A stretch of 30,585 nucleotides of DNA. It comes from an uncultured Arcobacter sp. Its GTDB lineage: Bacteria; Campylobacterota; Campylobacteria; Campylobacterales; Arcobacteraceae. Positions 23,681 to 30,585 of the stretch are shown in pieces. The DNA is taken from assembly GCA_937860115.1 (NCBI GenBank), contig CALMBI010000003.1, forward strand, positions 1-30,585. Direction: 5' to 3'. The position numbers were made by a program, and so were the translations under genes. The notes beneath the pieces are model-generated. The model did no database searches and had not been told where the DNA came from. It saw nothing but the letters and a program-made list of their open reading frames with translations. Every line of letters starts with the position of its first letter. Position 1 is the stretch's first letter.

Positions 23681-24531
23681 TTTCTTGAAAGATAGATAAA
23701 TACACCTAGTGCAACGATCAGTAACGAAACACCACCGATAAGATAAAATGCACTTAACATTTGTGAATAATCATCAATCGCAATCTTAAATACAACCATC
23801 AAAGCTTCAATCAAAAGAGCAATTATAATAGTAATAGCAAATTTCGTAAACACTTTATACTCGATCTTACTATTTTTTGCATAACTTTTAAAAACAACCT
23901 CTTGTTCTAAAATAGTCTTAGCAAGATCAAATATAGCAAGTCCCAAAGTAAGAGCTATTACTGGTTTAAAGATCGATTCTATACTCATCCCTGTTTTAAA
24001 GAAGAGTGAGTCAATCACTTCAAAAACAGAATATCCAACTGTAAATAATGCTAAAAGCATCATCACATTTGCTGTGAGAAAATAAAAACTTTTGCTTACA
24101 AAGTTAAATTCTCTATGGATCTCAATAAATCCAAGTCTTTCTAAAAGTGAGATCAAAGTAAAATCCATAAAATAAACTTTGTCATCCTCTTCTTTGATCA
24201 CTGTTATGCAAGTTTGCCCTGTCGCACTACTGATGTAAGGTTTGCTAATTGATATGTTTGAATTATTAAACTGCATTTTTTTAAGCAGATAATTTCTATC
24301 TCTCCCTTTTGGAGTATCACTCATCTTATTTCTATAAATATTTGGAGAGATCTGAATAAGTGTATCTTTGTCACATACATACACAAGTTCCAAAGATGGA
24401 AATACACTATAGAGTTTTTTGAAATTATCTTTTTCCCTGTGTGAAAGTTCTCCTAAATTGTGTATCGTTTCTGTTAAAAATTTTTCTATATCTTCTACAT
24501 TATTTTTATATACTTCTGTTAGTTCTTGCAT
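23671..24531 (-). CDS. Membrane protein with N-terminal Cache-like sensor domain and four C-terminal helices
   Basis: 286 residues, ATG with GAGGT eight bases upstream. The N-terminal 135 residues carry a Cache/PDC-like pattern: LELVYVCDKDTLIQISPNI, then DTPKGRDRNYLLKKM and ISKPYISSATGQTCITVI, the strand-turn-strand segment that binds small ligands in chemoreceptors and kinases. Four membrane helices follow (about 147-170, 187-210, 225-247, 258-281), ending in a basic RKQK. No signalling output domain is present, and no helix precedes the sensor, which would place it in the cytoplasm by simple topology. I do not recognise a characterised family. The name is by architecture only; role unknown. 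Confidence 0.75.
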   Translation of the reverse strand: MQELTEVYKNNVEDIEKFLTETIHNLGELSHREKDNFKKLYSVFPSLELVYVCDKDTLIQISPNIYRNKMSDTPKGRDRNYLLKKMQFNNSNISISKPYISSATGQTCITVIKEEDDKVYFMDFTLISLLERLGFIEIHREFNFVSKSFYFLTANVMMLLALFTVGYSVFEVIDSLFFKTGMSIESIFKPVIALTLGLAIFDLAKTILEQEVVFKSYAKNSKIEYKVFTKFAITIIIALLIEALMVVFKIAIDDYSQMLSAFYLIGGVSLLIVALGVFIYLSRKQK

Positions 24532-24719
24532 GACATTTACCTCTTATATATGATATTACTGTAGAAATTATACACCATTAACAAAAATCAATTTTTAAAT
24601 TTTTGTCTAGTTTTTATCCATCAAAAGAGATAAACAAATGTTGATTTGATTATAAAGCACTAAATAAGTTTAGAACCTTTTTTTAGATAAAATAGACAAT
24701 ATTTTACTAAGGATATCTA

Positions 24720-26009
24720 TTGGATTCTCCAACACTCAGCAATAATATAGAACTTCAAAGTCATAAAAATGAGATCAAATCTCTTTTTTTAGATAATTAT
24801 TTTTTAAAAGCAAGAGACTTCTATGCTCATGATATTACACAAATCGAAAACAATTTTTCTAAACTTGTAGATTGTGTTATCGAAGATAAGCCTAAGATTT
24901 GTTTATCAGTATGTGAAGATATCACAAAAAGTAGTATAAAAATAGGATTACCTTATGTTGTGCTTGTTCATGAATTTATCCAATTTCATAAAATAATCGT
25001 CAAATTTGTCCTTCAAAGTTATCAAAAAAAAGAGATGCAAAGAATATATGATCTGCAGCTCCAATTTGAAGACATCATTGCACAATTTTATCTTGAAAAC
25101 TATACTGAAACACTACTCAAAAAAAATAATTTAAGAATCAATAGCTTAAAAGATATCTATGAAAAAAATATTGTTCAGTATTATAAATCACACCTTGAAT
25201 GGCTTTCAAATCTTGTAAAAGTAGTACAAAATAAGAATAATCATTTTCCAGAGGTTGATCATACTCTTTGTAAATTTGGAAAATGGTTACTACATGATGG
25301 AAAAAATATTATTCAAAATAATTCTAAATATAAAGAGATAGACAAGCAACACCAAAATCTTCATTTTATGGCCAATAAAATTAAAACCTATTTAGAAAAA
25401 GAATCGATAGAAAATCATATTGTTTTAACCTATTTAGAAAAAGCAGAGATGATATCTCTTAGTCTTGGTACAGAATTAGCACTTATTGATAATACTCTTA
25501 TCAATACAACTGCATCAAAAGATCCACTCACGGGAGCTCTTAGCCGACAAAAACTAAATCAACTTTACATTAATCAATGTGAAATCTCACTAGCAACTTC
25601 TCAACCTTTTATTATTGCTATTAGTGATCTTGATAACTTTAAATTTGTCAATGATACTTATGGACACATAGCAGGTGATAAAGTACTTAAAGGTTTTGTA
25701 GATGTTGCTAAAAAACTCATTAGAAACTCTGATATGATCATACGATACGGTGGAGAAGAGTTTATTTTTATTTTTCCAGCAGTCACTTATGAGATCGGAA
25801 AAAAAATATTAGAAAAGATAAGAATCGCTTTGGAAAATCACGAAGTAGATTTTGAAGGCAATATTATCAAAACTACTGTTAGTATCGGGATGATGGAACT
25901 AGATTCTAATGATGATAATCTCAATATTGAAGATATTGAAGATGCTATTGCAATTGTAGATAAAAAACTTTATCACGCCAAAAATAAAGGAAAAAATCAA
26001 ATAGTATGA
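24720..26009 (+). CDS. Diguanylate cyclase with zinc-binding CZB domain (DgcZ-like)
   Basis: 429 residues, TTG start seven bases after AAGG. Three parts: a helical N-terminal domain of about 140 residues that I do not recognise; a CZB domain (about 150-222) with His158 in SHLEW, Cys184 in CKFGKW, and His211 and His215 in QHQNLH; and a GGDEF domain with active site GGEEF (344-348), SDLDNFKFVND (Asp303) and inhibitory site RNSD (335-338) five residues before it. The zinc ligand spacings (27 between Cys and the first late His, then 4) match E. coli DgcZ, where zinc inhibits c-di-GMP synthesis. No membrane helix is visible. gmhB overlaps its stop by 4 bp. Confidence 0.9.
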   Translation: MDSPTLSNNIELQSHKNEIKSLFLDNYFLKARDFYAHDITQIENNFSKLVDCVIEDKPKICLSVCEDITKSSIKIGLPYVVLVHEFIQFHKIIVKFVLQSYQKKEMQRIYDLQLQFEDIIAQFYLENYTETLLKKNNLRINSLKDIYEKNIVQYYKSHLEWLSNLVKVVQNKNNHFPEVDHTLCKFGKWLLHDGKNIIQNNSKYKEIDKQHQNLHFMANKIKTYLEKESIENHIVLTYLEKAEMISLSLGTELALIDNTLINTTASKDPLTGALSRQKLNQLYINQCEISLATSQPFIIAISDLDNFKFVNDTYGHIAGDKVLKGFVDVAKKLIRNSDMIIRYGGEEFIFIFPAVTYEIGKKILEKIRIALENHEVDFEGNIIKTTVSIGMMELDSNDDNLNIEDIEDAIAIVDKKLYHAKNKGKNQIV

Positions 26010-26533
26010 AACAAAAAGCGATATTTTTAGATAGAGATGGAGTAATCAATATTGAAAAAGATTATCTCTATAAAATTGAAGATTTTGAATTTATTGATGG
26101 TTTAATAGAGGCTTTACAATATCTTCAATCTCTTGGTTACTTACTTTTTATAATCACTAATCAATCGGGTATTGGAAGAGGCTATTATACAAATGAGGAT
26201 TTTGAAAATCTTACAAAGTGGATGATAGATGAACTGAAAAAAAATAATATCACTATTTCTCAAGTAGAACACTGTCCACATGCTCCAGACGTAGAGTGCA
26301 CTTGTAGAAAACCAAAAACTGGAATGATAGATAATATCTTAAAAAATTTTGATATCGACTTAGACAGTTCATGGCTTATCGGTGATAAAACAAGTGATAT
26401 CGAATGTGCACTAAATAGCAATATAAAAAATACTATCCAAGTAAGAAGTGGACACACTTTTAGTGATAGTAAAGCAGATTATGTGATCGATAAACTTGAT
26501 CAACAATCAATAAATTCAATAATAATAGGATAA
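26006..26533 (+). CDS. gmhB: D-glycero-D-manno-heptose 1,7-bisphosphate 7-phosphatase
   Basis: 175 residues. HAD-family motifs: LDRDGVIN with Asp9 and Asp11, TNQSGIGRG, and GDKTSDIECA. The GmhB zinc site is complete: Cys90, His92, Cys98, Cys100 (CPHAPDVECTC), followed by RKPKTGM. It removes a phosphate in ADP-heptose synthesis for lipopolysaccharide core. The histidinol-phosphate phosphatase relative is possible but less likely without his genes. It is coupled to the cyclase gene (ATGA overlap) and lies 2 bp before the DUF1538 gene; the other heptose genes are not here. Confidence 0.9.
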   Translation: MKQKAIFLDRDGVINIEKDYLYKIEDFEFIDGLIEALQYLQSLGYLLFIITNQSGIGRGYYTNEDFENLTKWMIDELKKNNITISQVEHCPHAPDVECTCRKPKTGMIDNILKNFDIDLDSSWLIGDKTSDIECALNSNIKNTIQVRSGHTFSDSKADYVIDKLDQQSINSIIIG

Positions 26534-26535
26534 AC

Positions 26536-28497
26536 ATGACACATTTTTATTTTTTTCTGAGGCTTTTAAAAGAATCATTTAGAGATCTAGTACCAATCGT
26601 TTTAGTGATACTTTTTTTTCAGTTAGCAATACTACAAACTATTCCAGATGATTGGATAGCGACAAGTATAGGGATGACTATAGTTGGCGTTGGTCTTGCT
26701 ATATTTTTATATGGACTAGAGATAGGGATATTTCCTGTTGGAGAGAATCTTACTCGTGATTTTGCAAAAACAGGATCAACGATATGGATCTTGATATTTG
26801 GTTTTATGATAGGTTTTGGTACTACTATTGCAGAACCTGCTCTAGTAGTAATCGCTGAAAAAGCCGCAGCTATAAGTAGTGGAAGGATCGATGCAAATAC
26901 ACTTCGGTTTGTGGTTGCTTTTTCTGTTGGTTTTGCTATTTTGATTGGTGTCTATCGTATTATTAAAGGGCATCCAATCCATTACTACATCATCACTGGA
27001 TATATTTTAGTAGTGGGAGTGACTTTTTTTGCTCCAGGTGAAATCATAGGTCTTGCGTATGATCTTGGTGGTGTTACTACTTCCACTGTTACGGTTCCAC
27101 TTGTAGCTGCTCTTGGGATTGGACTTGCTTCTACAATCAAAGGGAGAAATCCTATCATTGATGGATTTGGTCTGATTGCATTTGCTTCACTTACACCCAT
27201 GATCTTTGTACAAGTGTATGGTATTTATGTTTATAATTTTGGTGAAGTATCTCAGGTTGCTTCAATAGCAATCGAAGCTAAAGCTTCGATTTCGACTATT
27301 ATCTCTCCTGAAACAATCGCTTTTGGACTTATTGCTGTTGTAAAAGATGTCGCTCCTATTTTAGCAATCATTTTCTTTTTTCAATATGCGATTTTAAAAA
27401 AACCGATTGAAAATTTACAAAGTGTTATCGCTGGATTTATTTTAGTTATTTTAGGATTATATGCTTTTATTTTAGGCTTAGAGATGGGACTATTTGCTCT
27501 TGGTGAATCGATGGCATACCAACTAACCAAAACAGGGAATATGTGGATCATTTATGTTTTTGCATTTGCAATTGGATTTTCTACAACGATGGCAGAACCT
27601 GCCCTTATGGCAATAGCAAAAAAATCAAAAGAGATCAGTGATGGAAAGATAAACGATCTTAGTCTTAGACTTTTTGTTGCAGTTGGTGTTGCTATAGGTA
27701 TTTCACTTGGTGCATTTAGAATCGTTGATGGTGGACATATCCACTACTATATCATAGTAGGATACTTTTTTGTTATTTTACTCACTTTTATCGCTCCAAA
27801 ACATATTATTCCTATCGCTTATGATAGTGGCGGTGTTACTACTTCCACTGTTACTGTACCACTTGTCGCTGCTCTTGGAATTGGACTAGCTAGTGAGATA
27901 CCAGGAAGAAGCCCACTTGTAGATGGTTTTGGACTTATCGCTTTTGCTTCATTGTTTCCTATGATTACTGTAATGCTTTATGGTGTCCTTGTTGAAAAAT
28001 TTGGCGTAAAAGGTGATGAAGAAAAAGCACAAGAGGAAGAGAAAAAACTTTTCAAAATCCATGGATCATTAGAGGGTGTTGATGATATGTCTCTTTCAAC
28101 AATCGATCTGAATGGTACTGGCCTTAGACACTCTATGAAGCTTGATTTTTCAGCAGTTATTCTTATTGTTCCTAAAGGGAAAGAAGATGATGCTCTCAGT
28201 GCTGCAAAAGAAGCTGGTGCTAGTGGTGTAACTATGCTCAATGCAAGTGGGATGGGATTAGCTGAATTTGATAACTTTTATAGACATTCACATGAAGAAA
28301 ATGATAAGTTACTCCTTTTTATAGTTCCTACTTTAATAGTGGAAAATATCATCAAAAAACTTATTGCAAAACTACATATCACAACGACTGGAGATGGGAT
28401 CGTATTTAGTGTTCCTATTAACCATGTAAAAGGGATAAGTATGAGACAAGAGGATATTTTTGAAAGAGAGATTGAAGAACTTAAAAATCAAAACTAA
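26536..28497 (+). CDS. Fusion of two DUF1538 membrane modules and a C-terminal PII-like domain
   Basis: 653 residues. Two homologous hydrophobic halves (about 1-240 and 255-490), each with FxTT(I/M)AEPAL followed later by GGVTTSTVTVPLVAALGIGL (near 178 and 432) and DGFGLIAFASL. After an acidic linker (GDEEKAQEEEKKL) a PII-like domain spans about 537-645: AVILIVPKGKEDDALSAAKEAGASGVTML, a loop holding FYRHSH, LLLFIVPTLIVENIIKKLI, and TGDGIVFSVPI, the PII nucleotide-loop pattern. DUF1538 pairs (UmpA/UmpB of Halomonas, as I recall) were reported as Na+/H+-type antiporters. I infer an ion transporter gated by a nucleotide or second messenger. It follows gmhB by 2 bp. Domains are clear; substrate is not. 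Confidence 0.85.
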   Translation: MTHFYFFLRLLKESFRDLVPIVLVILFFQLAILQTIPDDWIATSIGMTIVGVGLAIFLYGLEIGIFPVGENLTRDFAKTGSTIWILIFGFMIGFGTTIAEPALVVIAEKAAAISSGRIDANTLRFVVAFSVGFAILIGVYRIIKGHPIHYYIITGYILVVGVTFFAPGEIIGLAYDLGGVTTSTVTVPLVAALGIGLASTIKGRNPIIDGFGLIAFASLTPMIFVQVYGIYVYNFGEVSQVASIAIEAKASISTIISPETIAFGLIAVVKDVAPILAIIFFFQYAILKKPIENLQSVIAGFILVILGLYAFILGLEMGLFALGESMAYQLTKTGNMWIIYVFAFAIGFSTTMAEPALMAIAKKSKEISDGKINDLSLRLFVAVGVAIGISLGAFRIVDGGHIHYYIIVGYFFVILLTFIAPKHIIPIAYDSGGVTTSTVTVPLVAALGIGLASEIPGRSPLVDGFGLIAFASLFPMITVMLYGVLVEKFGVKGDEEKAQEEEKKLFKIHGSLEGVDDMSLSTIDLNGTGLRHSMKLDFSAVILIVPKGKEDDALSAAKEAGASGVTMLNASGMGLAEFDNFYRHSHEENDKLLLFIVPTLIVENIIKKLIAKLHITTTGDGIVFSVPINHVKGISMRQEDIFEREIEELKNQN

Positions 28498-28532
28498 ATA
28501 GCTTGTTTCTCGATATTTAAGCTTCTATGAGA

Positions 28533-28538
28533 TACAAT
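28533..28538 (+). promoter_or_regulatory. Candidate -10 box for dsbD
   Basis: TACAAT in the 70-bp gap before dsbD would start RNA near 28545, leaving about 23 bases of leader including AAGGG. No terminator is evident after the DUF1538 gene, so read-through is also possible. Confidence 0.38.
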
Positions 28539-28567
28539 CTTGCCATCTCAATATAAGGGTTGATTAT

Positions 28568-30349
28568 ATGAAATGGATTGTTTCTTTTCTCTTGTTTGCA
28601 ACTGTTTTGTTTGCAACAAATGATGATGGTTTTTTAGAACCAGAAAAAGCATTTGTGATTAAAGTAGCTGAAACTACTGATAGCGTAGATATCAAGGTTA
28701 AACTTGACCCTACTATCTACATTTATGATGATAAAGTTGAAGTACTTATCAACAAAATAAATGTTACTAAAAAAGTATTCACAAAAAAACCAGTTGATCA
28801 CGATGGATTTATCGTACATATGGGTGAGTTTGTAATCACTGTACCAAAAACACTTATCAAAGAGGTTGGCGGAGATGCTCCCTATACTGTAACTTTTAAC
28901 TATCAAGGGTGTTCTGAAGAGGGACTTTGTTATGCACCTTTATCAAATAGTTTTTCAGGTATTTTAAAAGCTCCAGATACTATTAAAACTGAAGAACCTA
29001 ATACTACTATAGAAGAGAATACAACTGTGTCTACTGTAGTTGAAGAAAATATTACAGTCCCATCAGAGTTGCCAAAAGATGAAGCTAGTGCAATTACAGA
29101 TATTTTGAGTGGTGGAAATATTTTTCTTATTTTAGCTACTTTCTTTGGATTTGGACTTTTACTTTCTCTCACTCCTTGTATTTTCCCAATGGTACCGATC
29201 CTTTCATCTATTATCGTACGACATTCAAAAGATAATAATGGTGAGATGTCTGCTCGAAAAGGCTTTTTCTTATCATTAGTTTATGTTTTATCTATGGCAG
29301 TTGCTTATACTATAGCAGGAGTTCTTGCTGGATTATTTGGAGCTAATATCCAAGCGATGATGCAAAATCCTACTGTTTTAATCATTTTTGCTGGGGTATT
29401 TATAGCTTTAGCATTTTCACTCTTTGGATACTATTCACTAGAACTCCCACAAAGTTTCCAAAATAAGATCAATAGCCTCTCTGGCAATGGTGAGAAAAAA
29501 GGTGGAATTGTTGGTGTTGCGATTATGGGATTTCTTTCTGCTCTTATCGTAGGACCATGTGTTGCACCGCCACTTGCTGGAGCTTTAATGTATATAGGTC
29601 AAACAGGTGATGCAGTTCTTGGTGGAATGGCACTTTTTGTAATGTCAATAGGTCTTGGTGCGCCACTACTTCTAGTTGGAGCTGGAGCTGGTAAATATAT
29701 GCCAAAACCTGGTGGATGGATGGAAACAGTCTCAAGAGTATTTGGTATCGTGATGTTAGCACTTGCAGTGTATATGCTTGATAGAATACTTGATCCTATG
29801 GTGATTATGTTTATTTGGGGTGTTTTATTTATTGGTGCTGGACTCTATATGCAAGAGTTTAAAAACATTATCGCTAAAACCATAGCAACTCTTATCCTAG
29901 TCTATGGTGTAGTTGTATTTGTAGGAGCTCTTAGTGGAGCTACAAATGTGCTCAAACCACTTGAAAAATTTACAAGTGGTGTAACAAGTGGTGAACAAGC
30001 GAATACTTTGGCGTTTCAAAAAGTTCATTCATTAGCAGAACTTAAAACTGCCGTAGAAGCTTCAAAAAAACCTGTACTAGTTGATTTTTGGGCTACTTGG
30101 TGTGTAAGTTGTAAAGAGCTTGATAACCTTACATTTACAGATCCTAAAGTGCAAGCAGAACTTTCAAAATATACACTTTTAAAAGCTGATGTATCAAATA
30201 ATACTGAAGATGATAAAGCGATGATGAAAGAATTTAATGTATTTGGACCACCTGCACTGATTTTTTATAAAGATGGCAAGTTAGAAGAAAATAAAAGAAT
30301 TGTAGGGTATAAAAATCCACAAGAGTTTTTAGAGATTATTACAAAATAA
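28568..30349 (+). CDS. dsbD: Thiol:disulfide interchange protein DsbD
   Basis: 593 residues with all three DsbD parts. Signal peptide to about 16; periplasmic N-terminal domain with the Cys115/Cys121 pair (GCSEEGLC); a central domain of about eight membrane helices with Cys204 (LTPCIFP) and Cys331 (GPCVAPP); and a C-terminal thioredoxin domain with Cys512 and Cys515 (WCVSCKE). Electrons pass from cytoplasmic thioredoxin through the membrane cysteines to the thioredoxin domain and then the N-terminal domain, reducing periplasmic disulfides, for example in cytochrome c maturation. AAGGG lies eight bases before the ATG. All six catalytic cysteines are present. Confidence 0.95.
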   Translation: MKWIVSFLLFATVLFATNDDGFLEPEKAFVIKVAETTDSVDIKVKLDPTIYIYDDKVEVLINKINVTKKVFTKKPVDHDGFIVHMGEFVITVPKTLIKEVGGDAPYTVTFNYQGCSEEGLCYAPLSNSFSGILKAPDTIKTEEPNTTIEENTTVSTVVEENITVPSELPKDEASAITDILSGGNIFLILATFFGFGLLLSLTPCIFPMVPILSSIIVRHSKDNNGEMSARKGFFLSLVYVLSMAVAYTIAGVLAGLFGANIQAMMQNPTVLIIFAGVFIALAFSLFGYYSLELPQSFQNKINSLSGNGEKKGGIVGVAIMGFLSALIVGPCVAPPLAGALMYIGQTGDAVLGGMALFVMSIGLGAPLLLVGAGAGKYMPKPGGWMETVSRVFGIVMLALAVYMLDRILDPMVIMFIWGVLFIGAGLYMQEFKNIIAKTIATLILVYGVVVFVGALSGATNVLKPLEKFTSGVTSGEQANTLAFQKVHSLAELKTAVEASKKPVLVDFWATWCVSCKELDNLTFTDPKVQAELSKYTLLKADVSNNTEDDKAMMKEFNVFGPPALIFYKDGKLEENKRIVGYKNPQEFLEIITK

Positions 30350-30365
30350 TCTTATACCAAAATGT

Positions 30366-30399
30366 AAAAAGGGATTGGATTATTCCAATCCCTTTTTTT
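30366..30399 (+). terminator. Strong intrinsic terminator after dsbD
   Basis: AAAAAGGGATTGGA (30366-30379) pairs perfectly with TCCAATCCCTTTTT (30384-30397) around TTAT, and the T-run continues to 30399. It lies 16 bp after the dsbD stop. The A-run on the left arm means it could also act on leftward RNA. Confidence 0.92.
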
Positions 30400-30470
30400 A
30401 TCTCATTTTTTTAGAAATTGAATTAAAAGAGAGAGCCACATATAAGCAAAAAATACAGATTTTTGTTATT

Positions 30471-30479
30471 TGCTATAAT
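30471..30479 (+). promoter_or_regulatory. Orphan extended -10 element pointing toward the tRNA
   Basis: TGCTATAAT matches an extended -10. It lies after the dsbD terminator, in an otherwise empty 134-bp stretch (30400-30533) without a coding frame, and would transcribe rightward, antisense to the tRNA-Ser gene. It may serve a gene or small RNA beyond the window or be chance. Confidence 0.35.
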
Positions 30480-30533
30480 GATTGTATATTAAAGTTTTTT
30501 ATATTGATTTTCTTTGATAGCTTGTGTAATTAG

Positions 30534-30585
30534 TGGCAGAGAGAAGGGGATTCGAACCCCTGGACCCGTTAAGATCGCCGGTTTT
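30534..30585 (-). tRNA. tRNA-Ser, 3' part (cut by window edge), anticodon ending in A, likely TGA
   Basis: On the minus strand the sequence ends TCTCTCTGCCA: acceptor strand, discriminator G and encoded CCA. The T arm is AGGGG-TTCGAAT-CCCCT. A long variable arm (GATC TTAA CGGGTC region) precedes it, which among tRNAs with this T arm points to serine. The anticodon arm remnant AAAACCGG matches the 3' side of a loop whose anticodon ends in A (UCN class), as in tRNA-Ser(UGA). The 5' half including the first two anticodon bases lies beyond the window. Confidence 0.85.

Noticed and set aside
413..30349. Search for insertion sequences, phage genes or att sites
   Set aside because: No transposase, integrase or flanking repeats seen; apart from the poly-proline tract, composition looks uniform.

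Overview
The window reads as chromosomal DNA of an AT-rich Campylobacterota (Epsilonproteobacteria) species, most likely near Sulfurimonas/Sulfuricurvum. This is an inference from low G+C, the style of the ClpS/ClpA, GreA and DsbD proteins, TATAAT promoters that mostly lack a clear -35 box, and the mix of nitrate assimilation, type II secretion and an OprC-type copper receptor. I see no insertion sequence, phage gene, CRISPR array or foreign-looking block.

Layout. (1) 1-2488, minus: an OprC/NosA-type TonB-dependent receptor with a copper-site signature, followed 6 bp later by tonB, which runs off the left edge. (2) 2663-3136, plus: a small heat-shock protein with a Sec signal peptide, so probably periplasmic. 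(3) 3166-10561, minus: eight packed type II secretion genes in transcription order gspL-M-N-C-D-E-I-J; gspF, gspG and gspK are not here. gspL has a broken or shifted reading frame at its 5' end, gspC carries two poly-proline tracts, and gspD ends in a long charged helical tail. (4) 10577-18684: a nitrate assimilation locus. nasA (minus) runs straight into the secretion genes, and the divergent nrtA-nrtB-nrtD, cysG and nirA run to the right. Nitrate is imported by NrtABD, reduced to nitrite by NasA and to ammonium by NirA, and CysG makes the siroheme NirA needs. (5) 18654-20878, minus: greA-argC-lpxH-like, coupled by short overlaps. (6) 21090-23653, plus: clpS (TTG start) and clpA, whose natural first codon appears to be ATA. 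(7) 23671-24531, minus: a four-helix membrane protein with a Cache-like N-terminal domain. (8) 24720-28497, plus: a diguanylate cyclase with a zinc-binding CZB domain, gmhB, and a large protein fusing two DUF1538 membrane modules to a PII-like domain. (9) 28568-30349, plus: dsbD with a strong terminator. (10) The 3' half of a tRNA-Ser, minus, at the right edge.

Most notable: the DUF1538-DUF1538-PII fusion; the 79-codon extension of gspL that is open but has no start codon and becomes readable after a -1 shift; the ATA start of clpA; a perfect 12-bp hairpin holding the ribosome binding site of cysG; the CZB diguanylate cyclase with an extra N-terminal helical domain; and the exported Hsp20. 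None of these is proven by sequence alone. After the corrected gspL boundary no gene-free stretch exceeds 300 bases.
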